This document shows, piece after piece, positions 11,079 through 20,830 of a stretch of DNA of 64,000 bases. The stretch comes from Nicotiana tabacum. Lineage: Eukaryota; Streptophyta; Magnoliopsida; Solanales; Solanaceae. How positions within the stretch are numbered: the stretch's first letter is position 1; every line of letters begins with the position of its first letter. Under the pieces are notes generated by a model, which did no database searches, was not told where the DNA came from, and worked only from the letters and a program-made list of their open reading frames with translations. Where the stretch lies: the NCBI RefSeq assembly GCF_000715075.1, contig NC_134100.1:31106042-31170041 (forward strand), in the 5' to 3' direction. A program made the translations under genes and the position numbers.

Positions 11079-14000
11079 TCAATGATAATTGTCAGCAATT
11101 TCCTGCAGACAGAGAGAAAGCTTCAGAGGTTGGGATATCATGACCATATGGCCAGCTTTGGCAATATATTTGACTTCATGAGGAGGGCTCTTCTGAATAT
11201 TATACATTTGGAATTCTTCTTCCATGACTGGATCATCATGGCACAACACGTAAACTCTTCTCACCGACCCATATTTCTCTTGTGTCAGCAGCCCTTCCTT
11301 TGACATATCTTCTGTGAAAAACTTACCTGGTCTTATCAGCATTTTTGCCAATTCCAAGTCCTGAGTTGACAAAATATAGCACGTCTCTCATGAAAATTTT
11401 AATTTTTTAGCTACATGAAACCCTTAAAATTTTAAAAATCACACTGATATATATCTCCTTCATATATTCTTAATACAGTTATAACAGCTATTTTCTCGGT
11501 CTCACTTTATGTGATACTGACATGATTCGAGGGTCAAATATATCTAATTTTTTATGTGATTTCGAACTTAGAATCTTCAAATTTTTTGAAATAAAATTTG
11601 TATATTTAGACACTACATATAAAGTATTATAACACAATAATTAATACTTCAAAATATTTAAAAGGTATATGAAAAATTACAATCAAAGAAAAACTTCTTT
11701 AACTTTTTAAATAGTAATTGTGTCACATAAAATGGGAGGAGTAATAGGTTTTTTATGGAAAGAAAGAACAGTTTAATTTTCCTAACCATTATTATTAGTT
11801 TAAGACATCATCATTTAATAGGTTGATTAAAGTATATATATGATCATAAGTGGAACCAGAATTTACAGCTTATTGTTCGAGATTTAAATCATTTTAAGTA
11901 ATTACTGAATTTTTAATTAATAATTTTTATATAAAAAAACTTCAAAATAAATATAGAATTTAAACCAAAAGACTATTTGGGTTCGGTCGAACTCGTAACT
12001 GACACTCTAGCTTCGCCTCGGTGTGATGCATACATGCAATTACAATATGCCCACGCCATGAGTATGTCCATATTAGTAAATTCAGCTTTAATAAATTCTT
12101 AGCATTTGAGGGGTGTCTCTCTTTGCCTGTGTATGAATAGTGAAGTGATTAGTGAATGTCAATTTCTCAAAACTTTTTCGTACGCGGTTTGTATCGGTCG
12201 TTAGATTTCCACCTCTATCAGTACTTACTAGGAGTAATAACAGCGACGTGTTTTGTTGCAATGTATCATAGTCATCGATAGGTTATTCTCGTATAGATTT
12301 AATATATGTGCATTAATACTGGAAAATAATTTTACGAAATCAATTAAAATAACATGATGATATGAGTTAATTCAAAAGAAAATAGTGACGATTTATAAAG
12401 CTGACTTCCAATTCGATTGGGGCCGGGATGATAAATGGAACTTTTATAGAAAAATTTATTGATAGCGTAATTATTTTTTTTCACTATTTTAGTTTAAAAG
12501 TTAAATCTAGTTAAGAGGACATGCATTCAATCCTTAAAAGCAAATGCATGTACATATATAGTAAACAATTAAGAAAATAACCTCTGTTTGGCAATGATTG
12601 TAAAGATTAGCTTGCATGTATTGTGAGCCAAAAATAGCTGATGTTGGTGGATTTTTCACTCCTTGGTCGAATGTGAAATGACAATCTATGAGTGACTCCA
12701 TTGAAGTCCTCCTAAAGAACTGCAATGTAACCCCAAAAATTTGGCGAAAACAAAAAGCAACAATATTTCATTCATCAATTATAAAGCAAGAAAAGAATCT
12801 GCATGAAATTTCCCTAGAAAAGATAGACACGCAAAGTAACTCTTGAATAAGAAGTGTATTTTAAATGTTGTAACAAATTACTCGTTTCACTTTTTCTGAT
12901 TATTAGTCTCATATATGGTTATCTATAACAACCTTCTTTTGACATGATAGATTGCAAAACGATAGACATGTAAAATACCTCTTGAATAAGAAGTGTATTT
13001 TAACATATGTTGTGATAAGTTACTGTCTCATTTTTCATATTACTTCCACTTGTTGTAGGTTATTTGAAATTATTTGTAGGTGATCTAATGGTATAAAACC
13101 TTTATATTGTATAAAATTTATTAAAAACTATTATTAGGTCGGATCCGCCTGTAAGAGGTACTAGATGGCCCGCAAACCTATTAATTATTCCTTCACGTAA
13201 AACCCTAGAGCTAACCTATGTAGATGCCATTATGGTGTTTACGGAGAGGTTTCCATCATAATAGAACATCTAGAATTGAGAGGAGTTTTATGCATGATGT
13301 GTGGCTATAATTCATGGTTTAGCACATTATGTGCCTTGCTTTTTACATGTTTTAATGATAAATTACACTTTGTTTGAGCTTAATGGAGTCTATTTTATGT
13401 GTAGGCGCATTAGAAATGAAAATAGAGCTAAAGGGATGCTTAAACGTCGAAAGTGCGCTCGAGAACGATGAAAAGGAGAAGCCGCGCAAAAGCCAAATCG
13501 ACCATGCGTTAGCCTGGCGAGGCCAGCTTAAAGCCAGGTCCAACCAGGCGTTAGCCTGGCGACGCCTGCTTAAAGCCTGGCCCAACCAGGCATTAGCCTA
13601 GCGACGCCAGCTTAAAACTCGAACTGGCCTAGCCTTAGGCCTGGTGTCACCTGGATAACGCCAGCCTCAGCCTGGCTTTAAGCTGGCGTCGTCAGGCTAG
13701 CTAACGCCTGGCTAGGCCTGGCTTTAAGTTGGCATCGCCAGGCTAACGCCTGGTTGGGCCTGGTTTTAAGCTAGCCTCGCCAGGCTAAAGCCTGGTCGAG
13801 CTAACTTTTGCCCGGCTTCTCCTTTTCACCGTTCTCGAGCGCACTTTCGATATTTAAGCATCCCTTTAGTTCTATTTTCATTTTCGATGCACCTACACAT
13901 AAAATAGACTCCATTACGCTCAAATAAAGTTTAATTTAACATTAAAGCACGTAAAACGCAAGAGAAATGCAAAGGCCACCATAACTATGATTGGATTGAT

Positions 14001-14515
14001 TTGCTTCGTGAGGATTTCCAGAGACCGATAACACAAGTCATGGTTGCTGCAAATCTGCTTCCGCTAAGGATAAAACCCTAAACCTCCTAAACTAGTATTT
14101 ACGTTTTAATACCACGGGATTTAAACTCTAAATGAATGGAAATTACCTCTTGAATAAGAAGTGCAGGTGGATCTTTATGATTGGGCATATAAGCAGTGAT
14201 GAAAACTGCTGCTGAGATTTTCTGAGGGAAAGCTTCCATAGCAAGAGAAATGCAAAGGCCACCATAACTATGTCCCACCAAAATAACCTTTTCATCATGA
14301 GGCAAAGAAACCATAAAATCCATCAATGGCTGAACGTAATCAGTTATTGAAACAATTTCTTTGAGTTGTTTCATATTAATCCCAGAAGCACCAAGGTCTA
14401 AAGCAGTAACTTTGTGATCAATTTTTTGCAAAAGGTTGACAAGTTTGTACCAGCACCAAGCGCCAAGGCAAAATCCATGAACTAGAACGAAATGCTTCTT
14501 CACAATTTTCTCCAT
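11079..14515 (-). CDS. Methylesterase (MES family, alpha/beta hydrolase), three exons, 262 aa
   Basis: Exons on the minus strand are 14515-14147, 12719-12582 and 11360-11079. Donors are GTAATT and GTTATT, acceptors end TTGCAG and ACTCAG, and all junctions are phase 0, giving 123+46+93 = 262 codons, the usual length of plant MES proteins. The N-terminus has the oxyanion segment 'VHGFCLGAWCWYKL'. The nucleophile is Ser83 in 'VGHSYGG', the acid is Asp211 or Asp212 in 'VLCHDDP', and the base is His240 in 'KAGHMVM'. No signal peptide is seen, so it should be cytosolic. The family hydrolyses methyl esters of salicylate, jasmonate or indole-acetate, and relatives include polyneuridine-aldehyde esterase and hydroxynitrile lyases; the substrate cannot be fixed from sequence. 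No frameshift or stop was found. The gene lies between transposons, and both introns contain repeats. Confidence 0.9.
11488..11752. mobile_element. MITE in methylesterase intron 2
   Basis: The left end 'ctcggtctcactttatgtga' and the right end 'tcacataaaatgggaggag' are inverted copies of each other, bounding about 265 bp of AT-rich DNA. The same kind of terminus appears at 15648, 16872 and 17427. Superfamily not assigned. Confidence 0.7.
11843..12025. repeat. Diverged dispersed repeat ('gtggaaccagaa ... ttcgcctc' type)
   Basis: The left part 'aagtggaaccagaattta' and the right part 'ggtcgaactcgtaactgaca ... gcttcgcctcg' match the general plan of a Solanaceae dispersed element that reads 'gtggcggagcc' at one end and 'gctccgcctc' at the other. 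A related diverged copy is at 17160-17385. Confidence 0.45.
12822..13099. repeat. 139-bp tandem duplication in intron 1
   Basis: 'gatagacacgcaaagtaac' at 12822 and 'gatagacatgtaaaatac' at 12961 open two diverged copies. Each contains 'cttgaataagaagtgtattt' followed by a TTGT/TTAC-rich stretch. The shared 'ctcttgaataagaagtg' also matches the end of exon 1 at 14148-14164. Confidence 0.7.
13331..13968. repeat. ~630-bp foldback (long inverted repeat) in methylesterase intron 1
   Basis: The left arm starts near 'ttgctttttacatgttttaa' and the right arm, read on the minus strand, near 'ttgcgttttacgtgctttaa'. The arms run about 290 bp each with only short interruptions, sharing 'ggagtctattttatgtgtag', 'aaagggatgcttaaa' and 'gaaagtgcgctcgagaacg'. 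The inner half of each arm is a 42-bp tandem repeat of the type 'gcgttagcctggcga ... ccagcttaaagccagg', about three copies per arm. By eye the arms are about 85-90% identical, with a loop of a few tens of bases. The region is GC-rich compared with its surroundings. The transcript could fold into a long hairpin. I do not recognise the family. Confidence 0.85.
13958..13989. repeat. Exact 32-bp copy of exon 1 sequence inside intron 1
   Basis: Bases 13958-13989 are identical to 14241-14272, which encode the catalytic-serine region of the methylesterase (H-S-Y-G-G and following residues on the minus strand). The copy sits at the outer edge of the right foldback arm; identity stops abruptly on both sides. 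Confidence 0.9.
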
Positions 14516-15178
14516 ATTGCAACTTCTTATTGTGGAATGTTTAGCAGTGTAAGGGGAAGCAGAAAAAGCTACTTAAAAGCAAGACAATATAGACTTAACT
14601 TAAGATAGGACATAATGCATAAAGATAATATTTATATTAGGTAGAAATATTTTATTGTTGTTAGAGAACTTTTAATATTATTATAATATTACAATTATAA
14701 TTGAGCTTAAATGGAGAAGCGAGAATATATATAGCAAATCACCCAAACTTATTGGACTGAAATATACTCTCTTTCATTTTATGTGGCAATATTTATTTTA
14801 GTCCACTCCAATAATAATGGAAGCTTGCTAATAATTGGTAACAGTTCAACTTTAAATTTTTATTTTTATTCGTAATAAGATAATTTATAGTCAAAAAAAT
14901 ATCTATGACTTGTCCTATGCCACAAGTTTCAAGTCTTTTTTTAAAACTTCATTCATATTCAAACTTTGACATGTAAAGTAGAAGAAGCGACAAGAGGGGA
15001 TTATATTGTTCAGATGGTCAGCACCCCATACCTACAACCGATAATTGTGAGTTTGAGTCACCAAAGGAGCAATAACTCCAACAAAGAGAATTAAAAAAGA
15101 ATAAAAGGGGAGGAGAATTAAAAAAAAAAAATAGTTGAAGCCGTTATTGTTGTTGGCGAGTCATCTCAAGGCTCACTA
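14516..15178. other. 5' flank of the methylesterase gene, gene-free
   Basis: No coding sequence. On the minus strand 'gctatatatattctcgcttc' (about 14720-14740) is a possible TATA box roughly 210 bp upstream of the ATG, but this is weak. A MITE-like end 'tctctttcattttatgtgg' lies at 14767-14785. Confidence 0.4.
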
Positions 15179-15312
15179 GAAAACAAACGTCCCTTCTCCT
15201 TTGTGGTCCATCCGTCCAAGCCAATAAAAGTACTAATGGTCCTATGAAAACAAACGTCCCTTCTCCTTTGTGGTCCAACCGTCCAAGCCAATAAAAGTAA
15301 TAATGGTCCTAT
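15179..15312. repeat. 67-bp tandem duplication
   Basis: 'gaaaacaaacgtcccttctc' through 'actaatggtccta' at 15179-15243 is repeated from 15246 with a few substitutions ('atccgtcc' against 'aaccgtcc', 'tactaatgg' against 'taataatgg'). Confidence 0.9.
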
Positions 15313-15647
15313 ACACACGTACTCGGTAATGAATTCATACCAGCCAAACGAGAGATAAGGTTGAGAATCTAGTAGACTTCCAAATATACCTCGAATTCTT
15401 AGATCAACTATCAAGATACCTAATCTTCCCAAGCAATCTCCTTGCTTTCTAATTATTCTAACCTTACGTTAGGCTTAAATTCTATACAACAACAAACCTA
15501 GTATAATTTAGGCTTAATTTTCATATTATTTTTAATGTTGTATTTAAATAATTATGGATACTAGGCTCCGTAATGACGATTTTTAGATAACTGATAAATC
15601 TTTATTTCGTCCTTCTTATTTTCTTTGAGCTTTCCATTCTTTATTAT
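15313..15647. other. Gene-free AT-rich spacer
   Basis: Nothing beyond low-complexity AT-rich DNA was recognised; the short open frames have no family character. Confidence 0.4.
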
Positions 15648-16024
15648 ACTCCCTCCCTTCCATTTTAGGTGAGACGATCAAAAAAGCAAAAGAAGAATGA
15701 AAAGAATTTCCTAGTTCTTTGACCCAATACCTGCTGAATGGGATTCCACTGTCCTTTGAAGATTGGAAGATAGTGAAAGCCGACTTCCTTTTTAAAGATC
15801 ACTCAACGATTTGAAGTTAAACTATCTAATTTTTCGTGTGAATTCGGATTAGAATATTAAAAAAATTTAAATAAAATCTATATATTTAAAAACTACATAA
15901 ATATATTATAAGTTATGAAACTTAACAATTTAAGATATTTAAAGGCATATAAAAAATCACAATAAAAAGCTCGTTTGACTTACCAAATAGTAACTGCACC
16001 ATATAAATTGGAACAACAGGAGTA
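15648..16024. mobile_element. MITE with 'ctccctcccttccatttta' type ends
   Basis: The left end 'ctccctcccttccattttag' and the right end 'ccatataaattggaacaacag' are diverged inverted copies. The inside resembles the MITE at 11488 ('cgtgtgaattcggattagaa' against 'tatgtgatttcgaacttaga') but carries about 110 bp of extra sequence (15690-15800), a possible secondary insertion. Confidence 0.55.
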
Positions 16025-16828
16025 TTTCTTTTGAATTATTTATAACTCTTGCTACCGGTACCATGTTTTCGATCATTATAAGTATTACTACTAGCATATG
16101 CAGGAATAAGGAATATATTCTTGTGGTCAAGTGGTGGAGAAAGAATTTTACTAAGAACATACAGTTTATGTAAACGTATTTCCTTTTTGGTTCGTTCCAA
16201 AAAGAATGAACCCTTTCTAAATTTGGTAATAATTTAACTTAAACTTACAACTCTATCCTTAATGAGAAGTTTTTATAACCACACAAATACTCTGGGCCCC
16301 ATTTGAACTTGTTTAGGACCAAAAATTCCAAAAATCTTCATTTTTTTTCTTAAACTCCATACCCAATCAAACAAGTTCACATAAATTAGAACGGAGGAAG
16401 TACTATATATACATAAAAAAAATCATATATGGCATGTGATTTTTTAATAATGAATCCTCTTCTGCTCCTCTAACTCCGCCCTCGCTCGTCGTTGGACAAA
16501 CAATCTGAAACAACAATCTTACTCCTTTCGATCACATGCACAATGTACTTTCTTTAATTTTGGCACCACTTTTCTCCATCATTTGAATGGCACAGTTTAA
16601 GAGCACCATATGTCTAAAATAAACACCTTAATTCTTCCCACTATCTCTTAATCTCAGACCTATTGCTAGCCACTCCATAGCAATTCAAAGCAGGGCCCGA
16701 CCAAGTAATGTTGATAAAAATGTTAGTCAAAAGTGATAATTATACAATGTGTTAGTTGTGGGTCATTTATAATGTATGGTCATGCGTCATTCACACTCAT
16801 TGCTCAATCATTGCTACTTTCACATTTC

Positions 16829-16830
<2 letters not shown>
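16025..16830. other. Gene-free spacer
   Basis: No gene recognised. It contains another MITE-like end 'acataaattagaacggagga' at about 16379-16398, with no clear partner. Confidence 0.4.

Positions 16831-16867
<37 letters not shown>
16831..16867. repeat. Poly(A) tract of 37 bp
   Basis: An uninterrupted A run directly adjoins the MITE starting at about 16872. It could be a retroposon tail, but no SINE body was recognised upstream. Confidence 0.9.
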
Positions 16868-16870
<3 letters not shown>

Positions 16871-16871
16871 A

Positions 16872-17093
16872 CTTCCTCTGTTTCAATTTATGTGAACCCA
16901 TTTGACTGAGCACGGAGTTTAAGAAAAGAGAGAAGACTTTTTAACGTGTAGTGTAAAATGAGGCACATATATTTTGTGTGGCTATAAATAATTGTATAAA
17001 AGTAAATTGTTTCCAAATAAGGAAAGAGGTCATTTTTTTTGCACGGACCAAAAAGGAAATGGGTTCACATAAATTAAAACGGATGAAGTATGT
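16872..17093. mobile_element. MITE with ~28-bp terminal inverted repeats
   Basis: The left end 'ctctgtttcaatttatgtga' continues 'acccattt', and the right end is 'aaatgggttcacataaatta' continuing 'aaacgga'. These are near-perfect inverted repeats bounding about 220 bp. The inside holds 'gacttttt', a phrase common in this MITE family. Confidence 0.8.
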
Positions 17094-17159
17094 TTCTTCG
17101 CATAAATTATTATCAGGCATTCTTACTTTTTGTCACTCAATAATAATATATTAACTTCA

Positions 17160-17385
17160 ATATGATTTGATGTAGTGCCGGTAAAACCTTTTTATTCACA
17201 TTGACCTTCCGAGGCAAAATTAGGATTTGAAATCTATAGATTTAGGATTCTATTTCTTTTAAGTTATTGAATTTTAAATTACGAATTTATACATATTAAG
17301 TGAATTGCTTAAGTTAAATATAGAGTTTGAACTCCTTTGGCAGAACCCATAGCCGAAGTGTTGGCTCTGCCATTGTTCACACCCA
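17160..17385. repeat. Diverged dispersed repeat related to 11843-12025
   Basis: Contains 'ggatttgaaatctatagatt', 'gagtttgaactcctttggca' and 'gtgttggctctgcc', the plan of a common Solanaceae dispersed element. No target duplication was identified. Confidence 0.45.
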
Positions 17386-17426
17386 AAAGTGATTCGCATT
17401 TAAGTACAGTTTTTATGCATAATAAT

Positions 17427-17631
17427 ATACTCCCTTCATTCACTTTTACTTGGCACATTTTGACTTTTCACGCCCCCTAAAAAATAATAAATGAAATGCA
17501 TAATTTACCATGATACCCATATTAATTGATGCATATTTTATTGGATTTCAGAAAATAAATTGAAATGAGTAATAAATATTGTTGGTATAACAAGAAAAAA
17601 AATTATCTTCTCTTGATATGTATAAAGTGAG
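17427..17631. mobile_element. MITE truncated by insertion of the minus-strand Gypsy element
   Basis: It begins 'actcccttcattcactttta' and ends in 'gtataaagtga', the start of the opposite terminal repeat, exactly where the Gypsy LTR begins at 17632. The missing end was not found cleanly at the other side of the Gypsy element. Confidence 0.5.
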
Positions 17632-19036
17632 TGTCACGACCCGGGTTCGCCCTCCGTGAACCATCGTGACGGCACCTAATCTCTAAGACTAGGTAAGCCT
17701 AACAATGCGGAATATAAACAACAATTGCAGAAGAAATAATTTAAAAACCGAAATAGTGAAATAAAACACTGTTTAAAATGCCGCTCGACATACACAATTA
17801 CAACTATCAAAACTAATTAATAACATTTTTCAAAACCCGGAATCTCATGATCACAATCCTTTGAATGTCTACAAGCATCTAAATCCAGAATATCTAACAA
17901 AGAAACGTAAGTATAGAAGGGCTAATACAAAAAGGGGAGAGTAGAAAGAGACTCTTTGGTCTACGAACGCAGGAGATATACCTCGGAGTCTATACAAGCG
18001 CCTCGTCTCAAGCGTGATAAGTCTGAGTGGAAGTACCTGGATCTGCACATGAAAAACATGCACAGAAAGGGCATGAGTACATCATATCGGTACTCAGTAA
18101 GCACCAAGCCCAACCTCGGTCGGGTAGTAACGAGAAAGGTCAGTGCCCTACTGAGGTTAAATAAAATATAAGGTTCAACAGTGTAGAACGAGCAGTATGA
18201 GTAATTACAACAGTAAAAGTAGCACATGATATAAAGGACAACAACAACTACTACAGAGGCCAAGTAAACATAGAAAGAAATACAGCTCAGCACAAAGATA
18301 ACAACCGGGGATCTCCCAGGATACCGTCCTGTAGTTCCAAATATAAATATCCAGTGGATCTCCCGGGATACCATCCCGTAGTCCAACTCATAATGCGAGG
18401 GAATCTCCCGAAATACCAATCCGTAGTCTCAAATGAAAATACTCAGTACAAGGGGAATCTACCGGGTACAGTCCCGTAGTTCCAATGTAAATATGCAGGG
18501 GGATCTTCTGGAATACTGTTCCGTAGTCCCAAAGTAAACATATAGCGGGATCTCTCGGGATACCGTCTCATAGTCCCAAAGTAAACACACAGCAACAACA
18601 GAAGAGTACATAATTCAATTTAAGTTCCATACCAAGGTAAAACAGGTATTTCTAACCTAGCATGCTGCACGTAATCTAAATAAGGTAGTTTGAGCAAGTA
18701 AGGCAATTAAGTCAATTAAACATGCTTTCCTAAGCTAACAACATGCTTAAATTGCAAGTGGTATAAACAGGAAATGAAGAATACTAGTAATTACATAATG
18801 AAAACTAGATTTTCAATAATTAGCACAAGTACGCATTCGTCACCTCACGTACAAGGCATTTCAATTATCAATAATACGAAAACCTAAAGGGAATATCCCC
18901 CACACAAGGTTATGCAAGCCACTTACCTCAAACCGGCTCAAAGTCAACCCGAAACCATGTTCTTGCCATGAGTACTCGACTCCAAATAGCCCAAATATAT
19001 TCAATTCAATTGCATAATGTAAATAATACTTCAAGT
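17632..19036 (-). repeat. 3' LTR of the minus Tekay-like element, truncated
   Basis: It aligns with 23643-25050, with about 6-7% mismatch in the first 100 bp by eye. Homology stops at 'cttcaagtaact' near 19036-19042, where the sequence passes into integrase. The U3 part of the LTR, the polypurine tract and the end of integrase are absent. Confidence 0.85.
18300..18600 (-). repeat. Tandem ~55-bp repeats within the LTR (5-6 copies)
   Basis: The phrase 'gatctcccgggataccgtcc' followed by 'cgtagtcc' and 'aaataaatat' recurs about every 50-60 bp. The same array is present in the partner LTR at 24315-24600, so it predates insertion. Confidence 0.8.
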
Positions 19037-20068
19037 AACTCTTCTGTCTGGACTGGGTTGTACGAAGTCTATCCTGAATCACCTTAACCTTCTCCAACGC
19101 ATCCTGAACCAAGTCTCTGTCCAATAATTAGCCTCACTCGACTCAAACCAACCCACCGGAGATCTACACCGCCTACCATATAAAGCCTTATACGGTGCCA
19201 TCTGAATGCTGGACTGATAGCTGTTGTTGTAGGCAAATTCCGCCAATGGCAAGCACTGATCCCAAGACCCTCCAAACTCAATCACACACGCACGGAGCAT
19301 ATCCTCAAGAATTCGAATAGTATGCTCCGACTGTCTGTTCGTCTGAGGGTGAAATGATGTGCTCAATTCCACCCGATTACCCAACTCATGCTGAACGACC
19401 CTCTAGAACCGTGATGTGAACTGAGTACCTCTATCTGATATGATGGAAACTAGAATACCATGCAGACGAACAATCTCCCGGATATAAATCTCCGCCAACC
19501 GCTCCGAAGAATAACTAGTACACACATGAATGAAATGCGCGGACTTGGTTAGCCGATCCACAATCACCCAAATAGCATCGAACTTTCTCAAGGTACGTGG
19601 GAGCCCAACTACAAAGTCCATGGTGATCCTCTCCCACTTCCACTCCAGAATCTCTATCTGCTGAAGCAACTCATCCGGTCTCTGGTGCTCATACTTCACC
19701 TATTGACAGTTGAGGCACCGAGCTACAAATCCAACTATATATTTCTTCATCCGCCTCCACCAATAGTGCTGTCTCAAATCTTCATACATCTTCGCAGTGC
19801 CCAGATGAATGAAATACCTCGAACTATGGGCCTTCTTTAGAATCAATTCCCGAAGCCTATCAACATTGTGCACACAAATCTGACCCTGCATCCTCAATAC
19901 CCCATCATCATCAATAGTCACATCTCTGGCATCACCATGCTGAACCTTGTCCTTGAGGACAAGAAAATGAGGGTCATCAAACTGGCGCTCCCTCATACAA
20001 TCAAATAAGCAAGACCGAGAAACCACGCAAGCTAGAGCCCGACTGGGCTCCGAAAGATCCAATCTCAC
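19036..20068 (-). pseudogene. Integrase of the minus Tekay-like element, broken and fused to LTR
   Basis: From the N-terminal side: a zinc-binding region around 'IHLGTAKMYEDLRQHYWW' and 'CLNC', a core with 'WERITMDFVVGLPRT' (first Asp) and 'SIISDRGTQFTS' (second Asp), and the third acidic residue in 'NRQSEHTIR'. A TAG replaces Gln after 'CLNCQ' (the plus-strand sister copy has CAG there). Another TAG stands at the Trp codon after 'FTSRF'. A frameshift follows near 19130. The C-terminal linker '[17 protein letters not shown]' runs straight into LTR sequence at about 19036, so the chromodomain end is missing. Confidence 0.85.
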
Positions 20069-20830
20069 AAACTAGTTGGCTAAGGCCTGAACATCCATCG
20101 TCATGGGCCTCTCCGCTGCTGGTAAATAAGCCAAACTCCCCAAACTCTCTGCCCGACGACTCAAGGCATCGGCCATCACATTGGCCTTGCCAGAGTGATA
20201 CAAAATAGTGATATCACAGTCCTTCAGCAACTCTAACCACCTCATCTGGCACAAATTTAGATCCTTTTGCTTGAACAGGTGCTGCAAGCTCCGATGATCA
20301 CTATAAATCTCACAAGGCACACCATACAAATAATGACGCCAGATTTCAAGGCGTGAACAATGGCAGCTAACTCAAGGTCATTGACAGGATAATTCTTCTC
20401 GTGTACCTTCAACTATTTGGATGCATAGGCAATCACCCTACCATCCTGCATCAACACCACTCCAAGGCCAATCCTTGAGGCTTACAATTGACAGTATAAG
20501 ACCCCGAACCTGTAGGCAATATCAAAACTGGGGTTGTAGTCAAAGCTATCTTGAGCTTCTGAAAGCTCGCCTCACACTCCTCCATCCACTAGAGTGGAGC
20601 ACCCTTCTGGGTCAACCTGGTCATAGGGGCTGCAATCGATGAAAACCCCTCAATAAAACGATGGTAATAACCCGCTAAACCAAGAAAACTACGGATCTCT
20701 ATAGCTGAGGATGATCTGGGCCAACTCTGCAATACCTCTACTTTCTTCGATCCACCCAAATACCCTCACTCGAAACCACATGGCCTAAGAATGCCACGGA
20801 ATCCAACCAAAACTCACATTTCGAGAACTT
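20069..20830 (-). pseudogene. RNase H and connection region of the minus Tekay-like element
   Basis: '[17 protein letters not shown]' and '[18 protein letters not shown]' are typical of the Gypsy RNase H C-terminal half. The connection part towards reverse transcriptase (about 20340-20830) is broken by several stops and frame changes. The frame ends with TAG at 20069-20071 before 'FVRLDLSEPS', inside what should be continuous pol. Confidence 0.75.

Larger units (their letters stand above)
11361..12581 (-). other. Methylesterase intron 2 (1221 bp)
   Basis: It starts with GTTATT after codon 169 and ends with CAACTCAG before exon 3. It holds a MITE (11488-11752) and a diverged dispersed repeat (11843-12025). 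The rest is AT-rich with no further gene. Confidence 0.85.
12720..14146 (-). other. Methylesterase intron 1 (1427 bp)
   Basis: It begins GTAATTTCC after 'LIQE' and ends TTGCAG before exon 2. From the 3' side it contains a 139-bp tandem duplication, a large foldback (13331-13968) and a 32-bp copy of exon 1 sequence (13958-13989). Confidence 0.85.

Noticed and set aside
13352..13601. Paired open frames on both strands with repeated 'RRQANAW' / 'WRGQLKA'
   Set aside because: They are reading frames through the 42-bp repeats (period a multiple of three) of the intronic foldback.
17961..18419. 152-aa minus-strand open frame
   Set aside because: It lies inside the Tekay-like LTR, crosses the 55-bp repeats and is broken in the partner LTR.
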